Both the position numbers and the translations under genes were made by a program. Shown in pieces: positions 37,599-48,600 of a stretch of 64,000 nt of DNA (positions are counted from its first letter, which is position 1; every line of letters starts with the position of its first letter). The notes under the pieces were generated by a model. The model saw nothing but the letters and a program-made list of their open reading frames with translations, had not been told where the DNA came from and ran no database searches. Where the stretch lies: positions 147,938,699 to 148,002,698 of the forward strand of contig NC_092050.1 of the NCBI RefSeq assembly GCF_003086295.3. The letters are read 5' to 3'. This DNA comes from Arachis hypogaea (taxonomy: Eukaryota; Streptophyta; Magnoliopsida; Fabales; Fabaceae).

Positions 37599-37604
37599 CA
37601 CGTG
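37599..37604 (+). promoter_or_regulatory. G-box / ABRE-like element CACGTG
   Basis: GCCACGTGTCC lies about 45 bp upstream of the TATA box of the HSFC1-like gene. GACGTG at 37519 and CCACGT at 37539 add two more ACGT cores. These are typical bZIP/bHLH binding motifs and suggest stress or abscisic-acid input, which is inference. Confidence 0.5.
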
Positions 37605-37643
37605 TCCCATACACCCACTTTCACTACAGTGCATTCGTCCTCT

Positions 37644-37653
37644 TTATATATTA
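37644..37653 (+). promoter_or_regulatory. TATA box of HSFC1-like gene
   Basis: TTTATATATT about 235 bp upstream of the start codon. The following 37680-37882 is a C/T- and A-rich leader without upstream genes, fitting a 5' UTR of about 200 bases. Confidence 0.6.
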
Positions 37654-37882
37654 ACCCTCCTCTTCCTAAAAAAGAAAGAAAGAAAAAAAGAAACGAAAAA
37701 TTAAATCCCAACCCACCCATTTCTCTCTGTGTCTGACACTCACTCTCATACAAAGAAGAGAAAATAAAACACACTACAGAGACTCACGTTCACACATAAC
37801 AGAACAGAAACCATCACTATAACAATAATAACCATAACCGCCCTTCTCTCTCCGCATCTTCTTCTCTTTGTGGTGGTTATTG

Positions 37883-39074
37883 ATGGTGTCGATTAATGGG
37901 ATGGAGCAGAACAACGTGATCGCACCGTTCGTTATAAAGACATATCACATGGTCAACGATCCGAGCACCGATTACCTTATAGCATGGGGCCCAGCGAACA
38001 ACAGCTTCATCGTCGTCGACCCTCTCGACTTCTCTCAGTCTCTACTCCCTGCCTTCTTCAAGCACAACAACTTCTCCAGCTTCGTTCGCCAACTCAACAC
38101 CTATGTTAGTGTCACTACCTATCTAATTCTTTCAATTCAATCCAATCTATACCCACTTCCCAAAACTGGGTTTATCTTATTTTCTCGACAAGCGGGTATT
38201 GATATTTGATGATGTTTTTCTTTTTTCTTTATAGGGTTTCAGAAAGGTGGATCCCGATAAGTGGGAGTTTGCAAACGAGTGGTTTCTGAGAGGGCAGAAG
38301 CACTTGCTGAAGAATATAGTTAGGAGAAAGCACGGGACGAGGAGCTATAATTCTTTGCATTTCAACAACCACCACCACGGTGGCAAGCAGCAGATTTTAG
38401 CGGCGGAGGAGCTCGACGATGAAGCCATGATGGTGGAGATAGCGAGGCTGAAGGAGGAGCAGAAGGCTTTGGAACAAGAGCTTCAAGGGATGAACAAGAG
38501 GTTGGAGACAACCGAGAAGAGACCACAGCAAATGATGGCCTTTCTATGCAAGGTCGTCGACGATCCCGAGGTTCTATCCAGGGTTCTTCTTGAGAGGGAG
38601 ACCAGGCAAATCGCCGACAAGAAGCGCCGCCTTATCACGGCCGCGACCTCCTCGTCTTCGTCTTCCGGTGTTGCCATCAAGACGGAACTCGAGGAGGAGG
38701 AACCAACTGTCGGGAATATAATATCTTCTTCGCCGGAAACCGGCTTCGAAATTGATAATTTTTGCCACATGGCGTCGCCGTCGCCGCCGCAGGAAGCGGC
38801 GCCGGTGGCCATGGGGTGGTTGGGGCAGCCGCGGCCGAGGATTGGTCATCACTACCAACAGCAGGGGCATAATGGATATAGAAGTTATAATAACAATTAT
38901 AATTATAGTTCCGCCGCCACACCGAAGCCGTTGACGGTGGTTCCTCCGACGGCGCCGCCGCAGGGTAATGGCACTGGTGGAGGTAAAGGTCACGTGAACT
39001 TTTTTAGTGAAATGGCGGCGGAGAATAGTCCACGGCCACCTTATCCGTTTTCACTATTAGAAGGTGGATTCTAA
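37883..39074 (+). CDS. HSFC1: Class C heat-stress transcription factor (HSFC1-like)
   Basis: Two exons, 37883-38104 and 38235-39074, split by a 130-bp GT...AG intron, encode 353 residues. The winged-helix HSF DNA-binding domain spans residues ~12-105 ([56 protein letters not shown]). The intron falls exactly after NTY, the position conserved in plant HSFs. The oligomerisation heptads (HR-A/B) cover ~136-182 with a short spacer, as in class C. A basic KKRR at 203-206 is the likely nuclear signal. The C-terminus is rich in Pro, Gly, Asn and Tyr and has no clear AHA activation motif, which also points to class C. It binds heat-shock elements in the nucleus as a trimer. ATG 37883 is the first in frame; ATG 37901 would give a protein six residues shorter. 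Nothing is broken. The Pack-hAT ends 1.0 kb upstream. Confidence 0.95.
38105..38234 (+). other. Intron of HSFC1-like gene
   Basis: GTTAGTGTCACT ... TTTCTTTATAG, 130 bp, phase 0, between Tyr74 and Gly75 in the DNA-binding domain. Confidence 0.95.
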
Positions 39075-39464
39075 GATTGTATCTATTTTTGTTAGATTTT
39101 TACAATATCATGCATTATATATTCTATCTATGGTAATTAGTAAATTCTAGGGATATATATATATATATATATATATATTTTAACATTTACCTCTTTTTTT
39201 TTCCTTTCTTTTTTTTGTTCATACTTCATGTGGTTCTTATTTTCGGTTTTGTTTTCCTAATTATTATGCGAAAAGAAGAAGAAAAGGACATCATGATCTT
39301 CAACAAATTATCGTTAGATATTTGAGTTTGGGTTTTGTCATTGGTATATCTTTTGGTAAAATATGCTAAAAAGAATAACAAGGAGGAGAATGAGTTGGTG
39401 GACACGCATGCATATCAGAAAAACATGCAAAGATTATAATATATTAAGATGTAAAGTAAAAGTA
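39075..39464 (+). other. Presumed 3' UTR and downstream flank
   Basis: AT-rich; a short (TA)n tract lies at about 39153-39178. No polyadenylation site can be fixed with confidence. No gene. Confidence 0.5.
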
Positions 39465-39473
39465 AAAATTTAA

Positions 39474-39678
39474 GGTGGCTACTCCAATGAAGATTTAATG
39501 ATTGTCATCATGTGAAGATATATCATTTTGACCATTGGATGATAGATTGTAGGACTTGATTTTATTTGAAGTAAAAGTGTTACCTTTATTTAAAGTGTTG
39601 CAAAATAAATAAGTTACACTTTTTAAACAAGGATCATCATGAGAAGATGTTTTTGGCATCTTCATGGGAGTAGCTGCC
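39474..39678. mobile_element. 205-bp Mutator-type MITE, AhMITE1-like
   Basis: Exactly 205 bp with inverted ends GGTGGCTACTCCAATGAAGA and (reversed) GGCAGCTACTCCCATGAAGA, and a perfect 9-bp duplication AAAATTTAA at 39465-39473 and 39679-39687. Size, duplication length and AT-rich core agree with what I recall of the active peanut MITE AhMITE1, but I cannot compare sequences here. It lies 400 bp downstream of the HSFC1-like stop codon. The clean duplication suggests a fairly young insertion. Confidence 0.85.
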
Positions 39679-39687
39679 AAAATTTAA

Positions 39688-41054
39688 ACTTTCTTCACTA
39701 AGGGAAAAACAAACGAAAGAAAATTAAAATCATCATTAACTTGCTGAAAAGATTACCGCAATTGGATCTATTATATTGATAAGGGCACGCACTTCGAATT
39801 TTAAAAGGCCAGGGTGCATATATATATGGAAGCAGGCGTCCATAGGCTAAAATTTTTAGATATGGATAATTTTAATGTGAAATACGACAATATTTGTTCA
39901 TTTTGGTATTTTACAATGCTATGATGGTAGTACAAAACGTCACTAACATTTTGTAAAACAAATATTTTTTTAAATATAAAAAAACAAAACGTCACCAACG
40001 TTTTGTAAAAAAATATTTTTTAATTATAAAATGAGAAAACGTCATTGACGTTTTGTAAAAAAAATATTATTTTAATTATATAAAGTGAAAACGTCACTGA
40101 CGTTTTGTAAACACCCACAATAACGTTTAACACCTAATTTAGATCACTTTTAAAGACTTCACCACTCATAATCCAATATACAAAAATAAAAGTTCGGCGT
40201 CCATAACATATAGGAGAAATTAAACACTAGCTAGCAAATTAAAGTAGCAATACCTTTAATTTCATTACTTTTAATTGTTTAGTTCCCAGTTATTGAATTT
40301 CTTTTTTAAATTATTTGAAGGCATGATTGCTGTAGGTTGGGAACTGTTTTGGTACCCTATCTCAGGGATCGTATATACGACAATTTCAAATAAAACATAT
40401 GGAATTTGAACGAAGAAATAAACAAAAATTATTTAATTTATATATCAAAATTAATTATTAAAATCAGTTATTAATATATTTTTATATAATATATAATTTA
40501 ATTTATTTTTAATATATATTTTATGGTTATTTTGTTGTTGGGTAAATATTTGTTGTTTATCATATCGATTAAGTAGCATACCGGTGTCTATGTATTCTTT
40601 TATTATAAGTAGTACTAGATAAACAATTGTCTTTTAACCAAGTTCTTAATTTAAATTCATGTTCTGAAATTATTTATCTCTGTCTCTCTCTTTAATATAT
40701 AGTTTTTTTTTGTCACCAAAAAATTTTTTCTTAATAATTTATGCAAATTATTATTTTAAATTATTACGGTTCTAAACTTTTAATAGAAATAGACAAATAC
40801 GAACAAATTGTCTGTCCATTGATTATATATATATATATATATACTCTAATACTATATTATAAAATTAATTTTTTAAAATTTAACCAGATAGAAAAATCCA
40901 CATAAATGCATATATAATTTTTTGTATATATTTATTTTTAATAAATCTATTAGAGATTTAATATAAATGATAATGCCAATATCGATATATTTTTATTTAG
41001 AATTTATTTTATTCAAATGATAATAATGCAATTAGTCTGCAATTGGCTTTGTAA
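39688..41054. other. AT-rich intergenic stretch with tandem palindromes
   Basis: No gene. It holds the ACGT palindrome array at 39934-40107 and a (TA)n run near 40827-40842. The rest is featureless. Confidence 0.5.
39934..40107. repeat. Four tandem units with AACGTCA/TGACGTT palindromes
   Basis: The palindrome AAAACGTCACTGACGTTTTG and its variants start at 39934, 39986, 40036 and 40088, spacing 52, 50 and 52 bp, separated by A/T-rich TAAAAAAATATTTTTTAATT spacers. Each core contains TGACG/CGTCA motifs. The copies become more perfect palindromes from left to right. Confidence 0.85.
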
Positions 41055-41066
41055 ACTCCGAGTAAT

Positions 41067-41230
41067 AGCTCAAATGGCATAGACTCCCGATATTCAATTA
41101 AGAGGTTGCGGGTTCGAGTCTCCTATTTTTAGTGGTATTGGCTAATGAGTAATAGTTCAAATGGCATAGTCTTCCCATACTCAATTAAGAGGTTGCGGGT
41201 TCGAGTCTCCTATCTTTGGTAAAAAAAAAA
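41067..41230 (+). mobile_element. Dimeric tRNA-derived SINE with poly(A)
   Basis: Two head-to-tail copies (41067-41146 and about 41147-41220) each contain an A-box-like TAGCTCAAATGGCATAG and a B-box GGTTCGAGTCTCC, the internal RNA polymerase III promoter parts of a tRNA, and end in an A11 tail. A 12-bp duplication ACTCCGAGTAAT flanks it (41055-41066 and 41231-41242). The related empty sequence on the other strand near 44445-44462 confirms the borders. These are not tRNA genes: no acceptor stem or full cloverleaf. Confidence 0.85.
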
Positions 41231-41553
41231 ACTCCGAGTAATTAGTAAATAACTAATCAATAAATTAATTATTAATCAAAGTAATGAGAAATGGGATTTG
41301 ATAGTTTAATGTGATAGAGAAAATTAAAACGAGAATTTCGACATTAATTTTAAAGAATTTGGCCTAAAATTAGGACGAACTGGTCGAACTGAGCCCAAAA
41401 ATGTGTCCCAAGCCCAACCCACACTTCACTAACACCATGAGCTCAACTCATTCCTTCCCAATTGCATGAGAAACACGCTGCTGAGGAAAGAGAAAAGGAA
41501 GAGAGCTCAAACCCTAACTCTCCTCAAACCTCTAAGAGGAACAAAATAAACAA
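41231..41553. repeat. Left arm of large inverted repeat
   Basis: About 320 bp that reappear reversed at 44160-44515. Landmarks: GTAATTAGTAAATAACTAAT, AAGCCCAACCCACACTTCAC, CCCAATTGCATGAGAAACAC, GGAAGAGAGCTCAAACCCT. In this arm, a 40-bp block (CTCAAACCTCTAAGAGGAAC) follows the last landmark, while in the right arm the same block lies at the opposite end. Confidence 0.8.
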
Positions 41554-44159
41554 GTTTCTTGGAGAGGAAACTAAGTACATAAACATTCGCACATAATATA
41601 TAAGGTCATGGGAATGCAGAGGCAATCCTAGAACGCCGACACTCAAAATTATAAAGCTTAAGATTACTAAACAGAAACCGTAAAAGGGATCAGTATCTAG
41701 GAAATTCTAAACTCAACTTAAATTCTATCTTAACACTCAACCTGTCCACCTTTCCTCCGTTCCTCCATCTCTAGTGAATTTACAAACACAGACAAACAGG
41801 CAAAGCAAGCACAGGTATGAGACAAGTAGTGCAAGTAGCAATTATCATAATTATCATAATATATTCATTTAGGCAATCCCAAATTAACCATAGCAAACAA
41901 ACAAACAAAATGCATATGATGAATGTATATCCTACTGGCCGTGAGCTCACGTGTCAGTTACTTCGCCAAAGCCCAACACATCTGGTAGCTAACCCAAACA
42001 TTGGTCTCTAGGTTGCGCATCTCCAAGAGGATCATAAACGAAGGAGAGTGCCTTTCCACCTTCTCCTGGAGGTTTCAGGAAGGAGAGTGTCGTTCCATAT
42101 CGAAGGAGTGTGCCTTTCCACCTTGCAATCAAAGAAGAATGTGGGGAAAACAATACGAAGGAGAGTGCATTTCCACCTTCCCCACATCCACATCACGACA
42201 AGAGAGGAAACTTCCGTTCTCAACTTGCCATCCGAACACATTTTCAAATTAATACGCAAGCGGGATCACACCCAGACCTTGCCATCTCGACCATTTCGGC
42301 CACATACACATCTTGACCATTATGGCCACATACAATCATCCCAAATCTCATCATTTATCATCATCATTTTCTTACATTCATTCTTTATAATCATAGCTTA
42401 GCCTGATCTCATACATACATTTCATATCATTACAATTTGTACCTAATTCTTCATTTAAAATTATTACTTCACTCTCAAGCTATCACCTTTTTCCTAGCTT
42501 CAACTAATTACTAGGCTTACTAGTAAGTTCTAGGGTTAAAATGACAAAAATAGAAGTTCAGAGGTTCGAAACCATGATTGAATGATAAAAATACAGGTGC
42601 TGGAAAAACAGAGTTTGTGCGGACGCACACAAGTGTGCGTGCGCACACCTTGCGAGAAACAGAGCGTGTGCGTGCGTGCACACACCAACCCAGAATTACT
42701 TGGCGTGCGTGCGCCTCACCTGTGCGAGCGGCACCAGCAGAAAGCATATCCTGGTGCGTGCGTGCGCACAACGGCGTGCATACGCACACTTTCTGAAAAA
42801 CACCAGGTGTGCGTGCGCACAAAGACGTGCGTACGCATAGGTAAAGTTTCTGCTACTGCTGGGTGCGTGTGCACAACAGTGTGCGTGGGCACACACCAGA
42901 AATCCTGATTCTGCTGCATCTTTAAAATTTTCAGTTTTTAGCACCAGATTTCTGGCGTCCATAATTTCCTCTACAGAATTCAATTTTTCGCAAACCTTAT
43001 ATCGTTCTCAAGCTTATAAAACCCTCTTTAATTTAAAATAAATCTCATTTTCATCCAAAATTTTGAGGAACAAGTTATGGACTACCAAAATTCATCAAAA
43101 ATCAATTCTTACCAAAATATACCAAACTTCCATTTTTACCAAAATCTCTTTTCATACCAAATATTTCACAACCAAGGCATACCAACACTCAACCCTTCCA
43201 TACATTTTACAATACACCACACCCAACATTCTCAATCATTCAATAACTTCTTACATATTTACATACATCTTCACAATTTCAAATTCAAGACAATAACAAT
43301 TATACTCATGTTTATACATAGCTCCCTTGTCACACATATCAACATGTACATTTAACCCTTTTATTCAACAATTACCCACAATAAGTACTTCACACCACTT
43401 TCATGAATGGCTCAACTCTTACATCAAGAATTGGCTAATTAATATCAAATATGCTAAGTCAATCTCCATCAAGTTCAATTAAATTCATCATCAAGCACCA
43501 ACACCACACTGGCAACATAACCATTATCAATCACCACTCATTCTCAATATCATTTAAATAAATCTATCAAGGTTGCTAAACATTAACATACATGCACATT
43601 TCAACTTATCATATGGTTCTCTAGCCTAAGTTTTTCCAGGCCATTACATATTAAATACGCGAAACCTAAACCATACATTGGCCGATTTTCGCGTGTTGTC
43701 CAAGGCGAAACACCAACCAACACAGCCCCTCAAGCCCCCAAAATCATCAAAGCTCAAGTACCCAACCTCCACAAAGTTTCAATGCTTACAATCCAAGCTC
43801 CAACATATACACTTATACACTTAATTTCACATATATCACCATACATACTCAAAATTCACAATTTAATATACTAGAACCGAAATTGGCTAGGGTTAATGAA
43901 CCTTACCTTGTATGTGCCTCAATCAAACCAAAGCCCACAAATTTCTCAAGTCAATCCTATAACATCAATTTAACCAAAATCTTACCACACCAAAATCCTA
44001 ACATTTCAGAATTGAAGAAGAGAGAATAGAAGTTGAGATTATGATTTTCTCACCTTGAAAGGTACCAAGCTTTGTAGAGCTCGTCACTGCAGACGCGTGG
44101 CCGCAAACGGTGCGACGATCGGAGCTCCGAATCAAAAGTTGTAGTGAATTGAAATTTGG
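41554..44159 (-). repeat. Interior of the inverted-repeat region; gypsy LTR-like DNA
   Basis: No intact coding region. It contains three copies of GAAGGAGAGTGCCTTTCCAC at 42041-42175 and a CpG-rich array of GTGCGTGCGCAC words at 42615-42895. Both resemble parts of large peanut Ty3-gypsy (chromovirus-type) LTRs read on the minus strand. The short frames at 42001-42983 follow these repeats and encode Arg/Cys/His/Thr runs; they are not genes. 43000-43900 is A/C-rich AT DNA without frames. Confidence 0.5.
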
Positions 44160-44515
44160 AGCAAGGGTTTGAGCTCTCTTCCTTTGCTCTTTCCTCAGCA
44201 ACGTGTTTCTCATGCAATTGGGAAGAAATGAGATGAGTTCATGGTGTTAGTGAAGTGTGGGTTGGGCTTAGGCCTATTTTTGGGCCCGGTTCGACTGGTT
44301 TAGTCCGTTCGACCCAATTTTGGGCCAAATCTTTTAAAATTAGTGTCAAAATTTTCGTTTCAATTTTTTTTATCACATTAAACTATCAAATCCCATTTTC
44401 TCATTACTTTGATTAATAATTAATTTATTGATTAGTTATTTACTAATTACTCGGGATTTACATCGTTTCTTGTTTATTTTGTTCCTCTTAGAGGTTTGAA
44501 GAGAGTTAGGGTTTT
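44160..44515. repeat. Right arm of large inverted repeat
   Basis: Reverse complement of 41231-41553 with about 10-15% differences by eye. It lacks the SINE: the sequence reads directly from the arm into GGGATTTACATC at 44454-44465, so it records the empty site. Confidence 0.8.
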
Positions 44516-44893
44516 CATTTATGTATTTTGGATTTTTGACATATGTATATATGTATATAAATATTCTCCGGCCAGCCTTAGCTTCGCAAGCTGAGTTAGG
44601 AGCTAGTTATTTTGTATCCTTGGTTCTCTATTCTCACTTTTTGTTTATTCTATACTTCTAAATCTTAGTTTTCTTCACACGCAAGTAATCCATATTTCTG
44701 AGTGTTGTGTTTTTTATTTTGTAATTTTGTTTTACTTGTCTTTCAAGGCTCCTCGTATATTACCCCTTTTCAATACCAATATATATATATATATTGGTAT
44801 TGAAAAGGGGTAATATACTTTTAGAGGTCGTAATACCTTGCCACCTCAACTTTATGACTCAAGCATAAGACTCTGTATGATAGAGTGTTACAG
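44516..44893 (-). repeat. Start of a minus-strand gypsy (chromovirus-type) LTR
   Basis: Read on the minus strand from 44893: TGTAACACTCTATCATACAG, AGTCTTATGCTTGAGTCATA, GAGGTGGCAAGGTATTACGA. I recognise this as the beginning of a widespread legume Ty3-gypsy LTR (from memory). Where the LTR ends is unclear; it may include most of 41.6-44.9 kb. It contains the 64-bp palindrome. Confidence 0.55.
44755..44818. repeat. Perfect 64-bp palindrome
   Basis: Half-site GTATATTACCCCTTTTCAAT plus ACCAATATATAT, then its exact reverse complement with no spacer; all 32 base pairs checked. It would extrude a cruciform or form a perfect RNA hairpin. Confidence 0.97.
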
Positions 44894-45256
44894 GCTTTGT
44901 ATAACTAACCAATCCCATTACGTCTACAAGGATTTTATCAACTCCTGCCAATTATTGCTTATAGCTGTATTTAATAAAAGTATCTTTATAGATATATCTA
45001 ATGAAAATATTTTTTTTATGGCTGTATCTAATTAAAGTATTTTTGTGGATATGTCTCCTAGATATATCTCTTTATACATGTATTTTTTAATGGAAGTATC
45101 TTTGATATTAGTTATTGTTGATAATAAATTAATAAATAATATATTAATACTCTATATTTTTCATAACTAATATTGGTGCCTTTAGTTTTAAAAATTAAAA
45201 GATAAATTATAAATAAGAGCACTTTTAGAAATATAAATTGTGATCAGATGCTAACA

Positions 45257-45640
45257 TTATTATCAAGTCTCACATGGCCTAAAATTCAAAATTTGAGAGC
45301 CTTTATAAATATGAAGTAATTCTTATTTTTTAACTTAGTTTTAGAAAATTAAGCTCATTTATTTTTTTTATATGGCATCAGAACCTGATTAAAAGTTGTT
45401 ATTATTAAGTTACTTTCACACCACATAAAATTTTAAGTCATCCTTAAATTTTCACATTTTAAGTCTTTGTCAAGTCCTAAAATGAGAAAATTTTCAAGGC
45501 TCACATTTTCCTAAATAAAAATCTGATAACCTTTATAAGGAATTAAGAATAATTAAGGTACCGGCAACGATTATTTCTTAAACTAATTTTTGGGATAAAT
45601 TAGATGATCTACTTATTTTCTTATAATTATTTTAGTAGTA
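45257..45640 (+). mobile_element. TRIM-like element or copia LTR remnant
   Basis: Two related segments (about 45265-45372 and 45497-45620) share the order CAAG(T/G)CTCACAT, AACCTTTATAA, a TTCTTAAACTAATTTTTGG-type stretch and an AG-rich end. The first is followed by TGGCATCAGAACC at 45373-45385, a good match to the initiator-Met primer site TGGTATCAGAGC. Two short repeats around a primer site and little else is the TRIM layout. Borders are approximate. Confidence 0.5.
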
Positions 45641-48600
45641 AAGATATTGTCGATAGTAATTAGAAAATGTCCACGTTAATCTTTTCTATTAAAAAAAATA
45701 AAAAATACACCAACAAATAAATTTAAACACCCTTAGTTAAAAAAGAGCAAAAATATTATAAAAATGAATATTTTTAGGTTTTTTCAATTAATATTATCAA
45801 GTTTATTTTTTATTATAATCTTTTTACATATGTTTTTGGTTTTGCTTAAAGATTATATTATGAAAATTATATTTAATAATATCAATTGAGAAAAAAATTT
45901 AAAAGATCATTTTTCAAATACCATATAATTAAAGGTACAATAATAATATTCAAATACATTATTCACAATGGAAATGATATTAAAAAGCAAAAGAAAATCT
46001 AATAACAAAAAGAAAAAGAAAACGAAAAACTTAAAAAGGTAGGAAAAAGGCAAATTAGAATTCAATCATTGCGTTGGAAAAACTTCATCTTCATTCTGAT
46101 AATGCTGATATCTACATATGAATACTTGCATCATAATTATTTGGGTTGGATCTTGCACTGCACCATTATTATTATTAGTTAGAGGTGAATTTATTATCTT
46201 ATCATGAAAAAAAAAAAGTTAAAAACTAAAAAGTAAGCTGGAGGATATAGTTTCAACTTTCAACTTTCAAGAATGTGCCATTGAAGAGCAGCTAATTAAA
46301 ACGATTATTTTGCGACAGCAGAAGATTCCTTCTTTGGAAGAATATTCGGCTCTATTAATTTTCAGACAAAAAGTAAAATTGATGAAAAATCACGTAGAAA
46401 TATCTTTATATAAAATTGTTAATTAATAATTATTAAATAATTTGATATATTTATTTATTAGTTTTTGTCTATTTACTTTACATAAAAATAACTGTATATA
46501 AATATTTACTAGTAAAATTATATATTTATGGTTGACTCAAAAATTAAATGTAATTATTATTATTATAAAATTATTTTTTTTTAGAATTACATGGGATATA
46601 AATGATCTTTTATTTTAAGTATTTAACGCATCTTTTTCATACAAGTAGAGTAAAAATAGGTTAAACAATATGTAAGGAACTTACATTTGGTCTCTGTTTA
46701 GTTTGATTTATTTGACCTATTACAAAATAAGTTTAAATTTGAGACTTTTTAAAAAATTCTAAGTTTGTTAACATATAAATAGATCCATAGGAATTACATA
46801 GTTCAGATTACAGTTATATATATATGATGAGGGTATGATGATTCTTGGCTTTTCCAAATGAATTCTGATCCCTGAGGCTGTCTCCAATTCTTAATTAGCT
46901 AATAAACCCTAAACTCTTGTTGAATACCAAATGAATGGGAAGTATTTAGGATTATCTCTCTTCATTTAGTTACTTGGGGCTTGTTACAACATCATTTCAT
47001 CAGAACATGTGATTTGTTTTTTTTTGTTCAATTAGTTGAATGTGTTAATGACTGCTGAAATTCTTGATTAAGGGTTCAATTTCATCTTTGAAATTATAAG
47101 TATGAATCAATTGACAATGATATATGTTATTGGCTTTTCAAATATTAAATTTTGTTTGTGAGTATTTTTTTATTAATAAGCTAAAGTGCTGGTCAAATTC
47201 AATCAAAACTAAGAGAGCAAGACCAGGAAGAAGAAAAGCCATAGTATATAGACGTGGTTGCTAACAGACAAGCAAGTTTCATTAAATTAAGGATTAGTGT
47301 TTCATTGTTAGCATTGTACTCTCTATTTTTTATTATTATTATTATTTTATCTTTTTAAGTTATGTAAGTGTATGTCTGGTTGGGAGGAAAAACAGAGTGG
47401 AAACTTTTAAGAACAATTTGATGTATAAAATAGTAAAATTATGAATAGAACTCATTTTTTTGAATTTATATTGTACATGCATGTATCCCTTAATAATTAA
47501 ACATGTTCTAATAATCAAATTAATTTTTTTGAGAAAGGGGCAAAGGTAAAAATAAATAATAAAAAATACGAGTATCATGAAATTATTTCTCCCAAAAATT
47601 TAAGTTAATAAGAAGAAACAACATAAATAATTATATATTTAATAATACGTCTTTTAAAACAAAAGTCTCCTTCGGATTGATTTGATATTTTAAATTTTTT
47701 TTTTATCTTATGTTATTTTTTTTTGAATTTGTCAAAAAATGTTTTTTGGATATAAAATTTTGATATTATATTAATTTTTTTTTTAAAATTAAACTAATAA
47801 AAAAAGATAACATAAAATGATTTAACTTAATTTCAATTTCATAAAAAAAATATGATTAAACAGCTAAAGAAAAATACAAATGAAAACATAAATATATTAG
47901 TAGCTATACAGCCATAGAAGCAATATTCAACACATAATTACATATACGTACTCAAAACATTAAATGATCATTTTAGCAGCGAAAACAAAGATGAGATTCA
48001 TTTCAGGTTCCTGCGTGAACCCACGTGAATCCCTAGCTATGGCTTTTGTATAATTGGAAAGGGTACTTTGACTCAACTCTTCACCTTTATAAATGTCATC
48101 ATATATAATAAAAAAAATTAAGAGAGTAATAAATATTGTGATTTGTAATAATTAATTAATTATTATTAATATTTTAATAGTATAAAATTATATTTAATAA
48201 TATAAAATTATTTATTTTTTTATTGATTAAGTACAGACTAAATTTTAACAAAAATATTCACTCTTTAGACTTTTTTTATAATCAATTCTTTAATCATTTA
48301 AAAGTATAATTTTTTTAATGAATTTATATATCTTGTATTCTAAAAGTATATGTTAAATTTATAAATTAATTTTTTTATTAAAAATATAAAAAATTTAAAA
48401 TTTTAATATATTTATTTTATATTCATTAAATAAAAATATTTAAAATTTTTTATTAGCGATAAATTTATCAAGCACAGATATTAAATAAACTCTTTTTTTA
48501 TCATTATTTATTAATATCAGATGAAACTTGAAGTCATAGAATAAAAATTTAAGTATTGTAGTTCAAAATATAGCTATGATGATATTCTTATTATTTTGGT

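Noticed and set aside
38483..38993. Minus-strand frames opposite HSFC1 exon 2
   Set aside because: They mirror GC-rich codons of the HSF gene and encode Arg/Ile runs only.
41060..41220. Two tRNA genes
   Set aside because: Only A- and B-box-like segments are present; no acceptor stem, and an A tail with target duplication shows a SINE.
42520..42983. Cys/His/Thr/Arg-rich frames as secreted or zinc-binding peptides
   Set aside because: They translate the GTGCGTGCGCAC repeat array in all frames, which produces periodic CVRTH-type peptides by chance.
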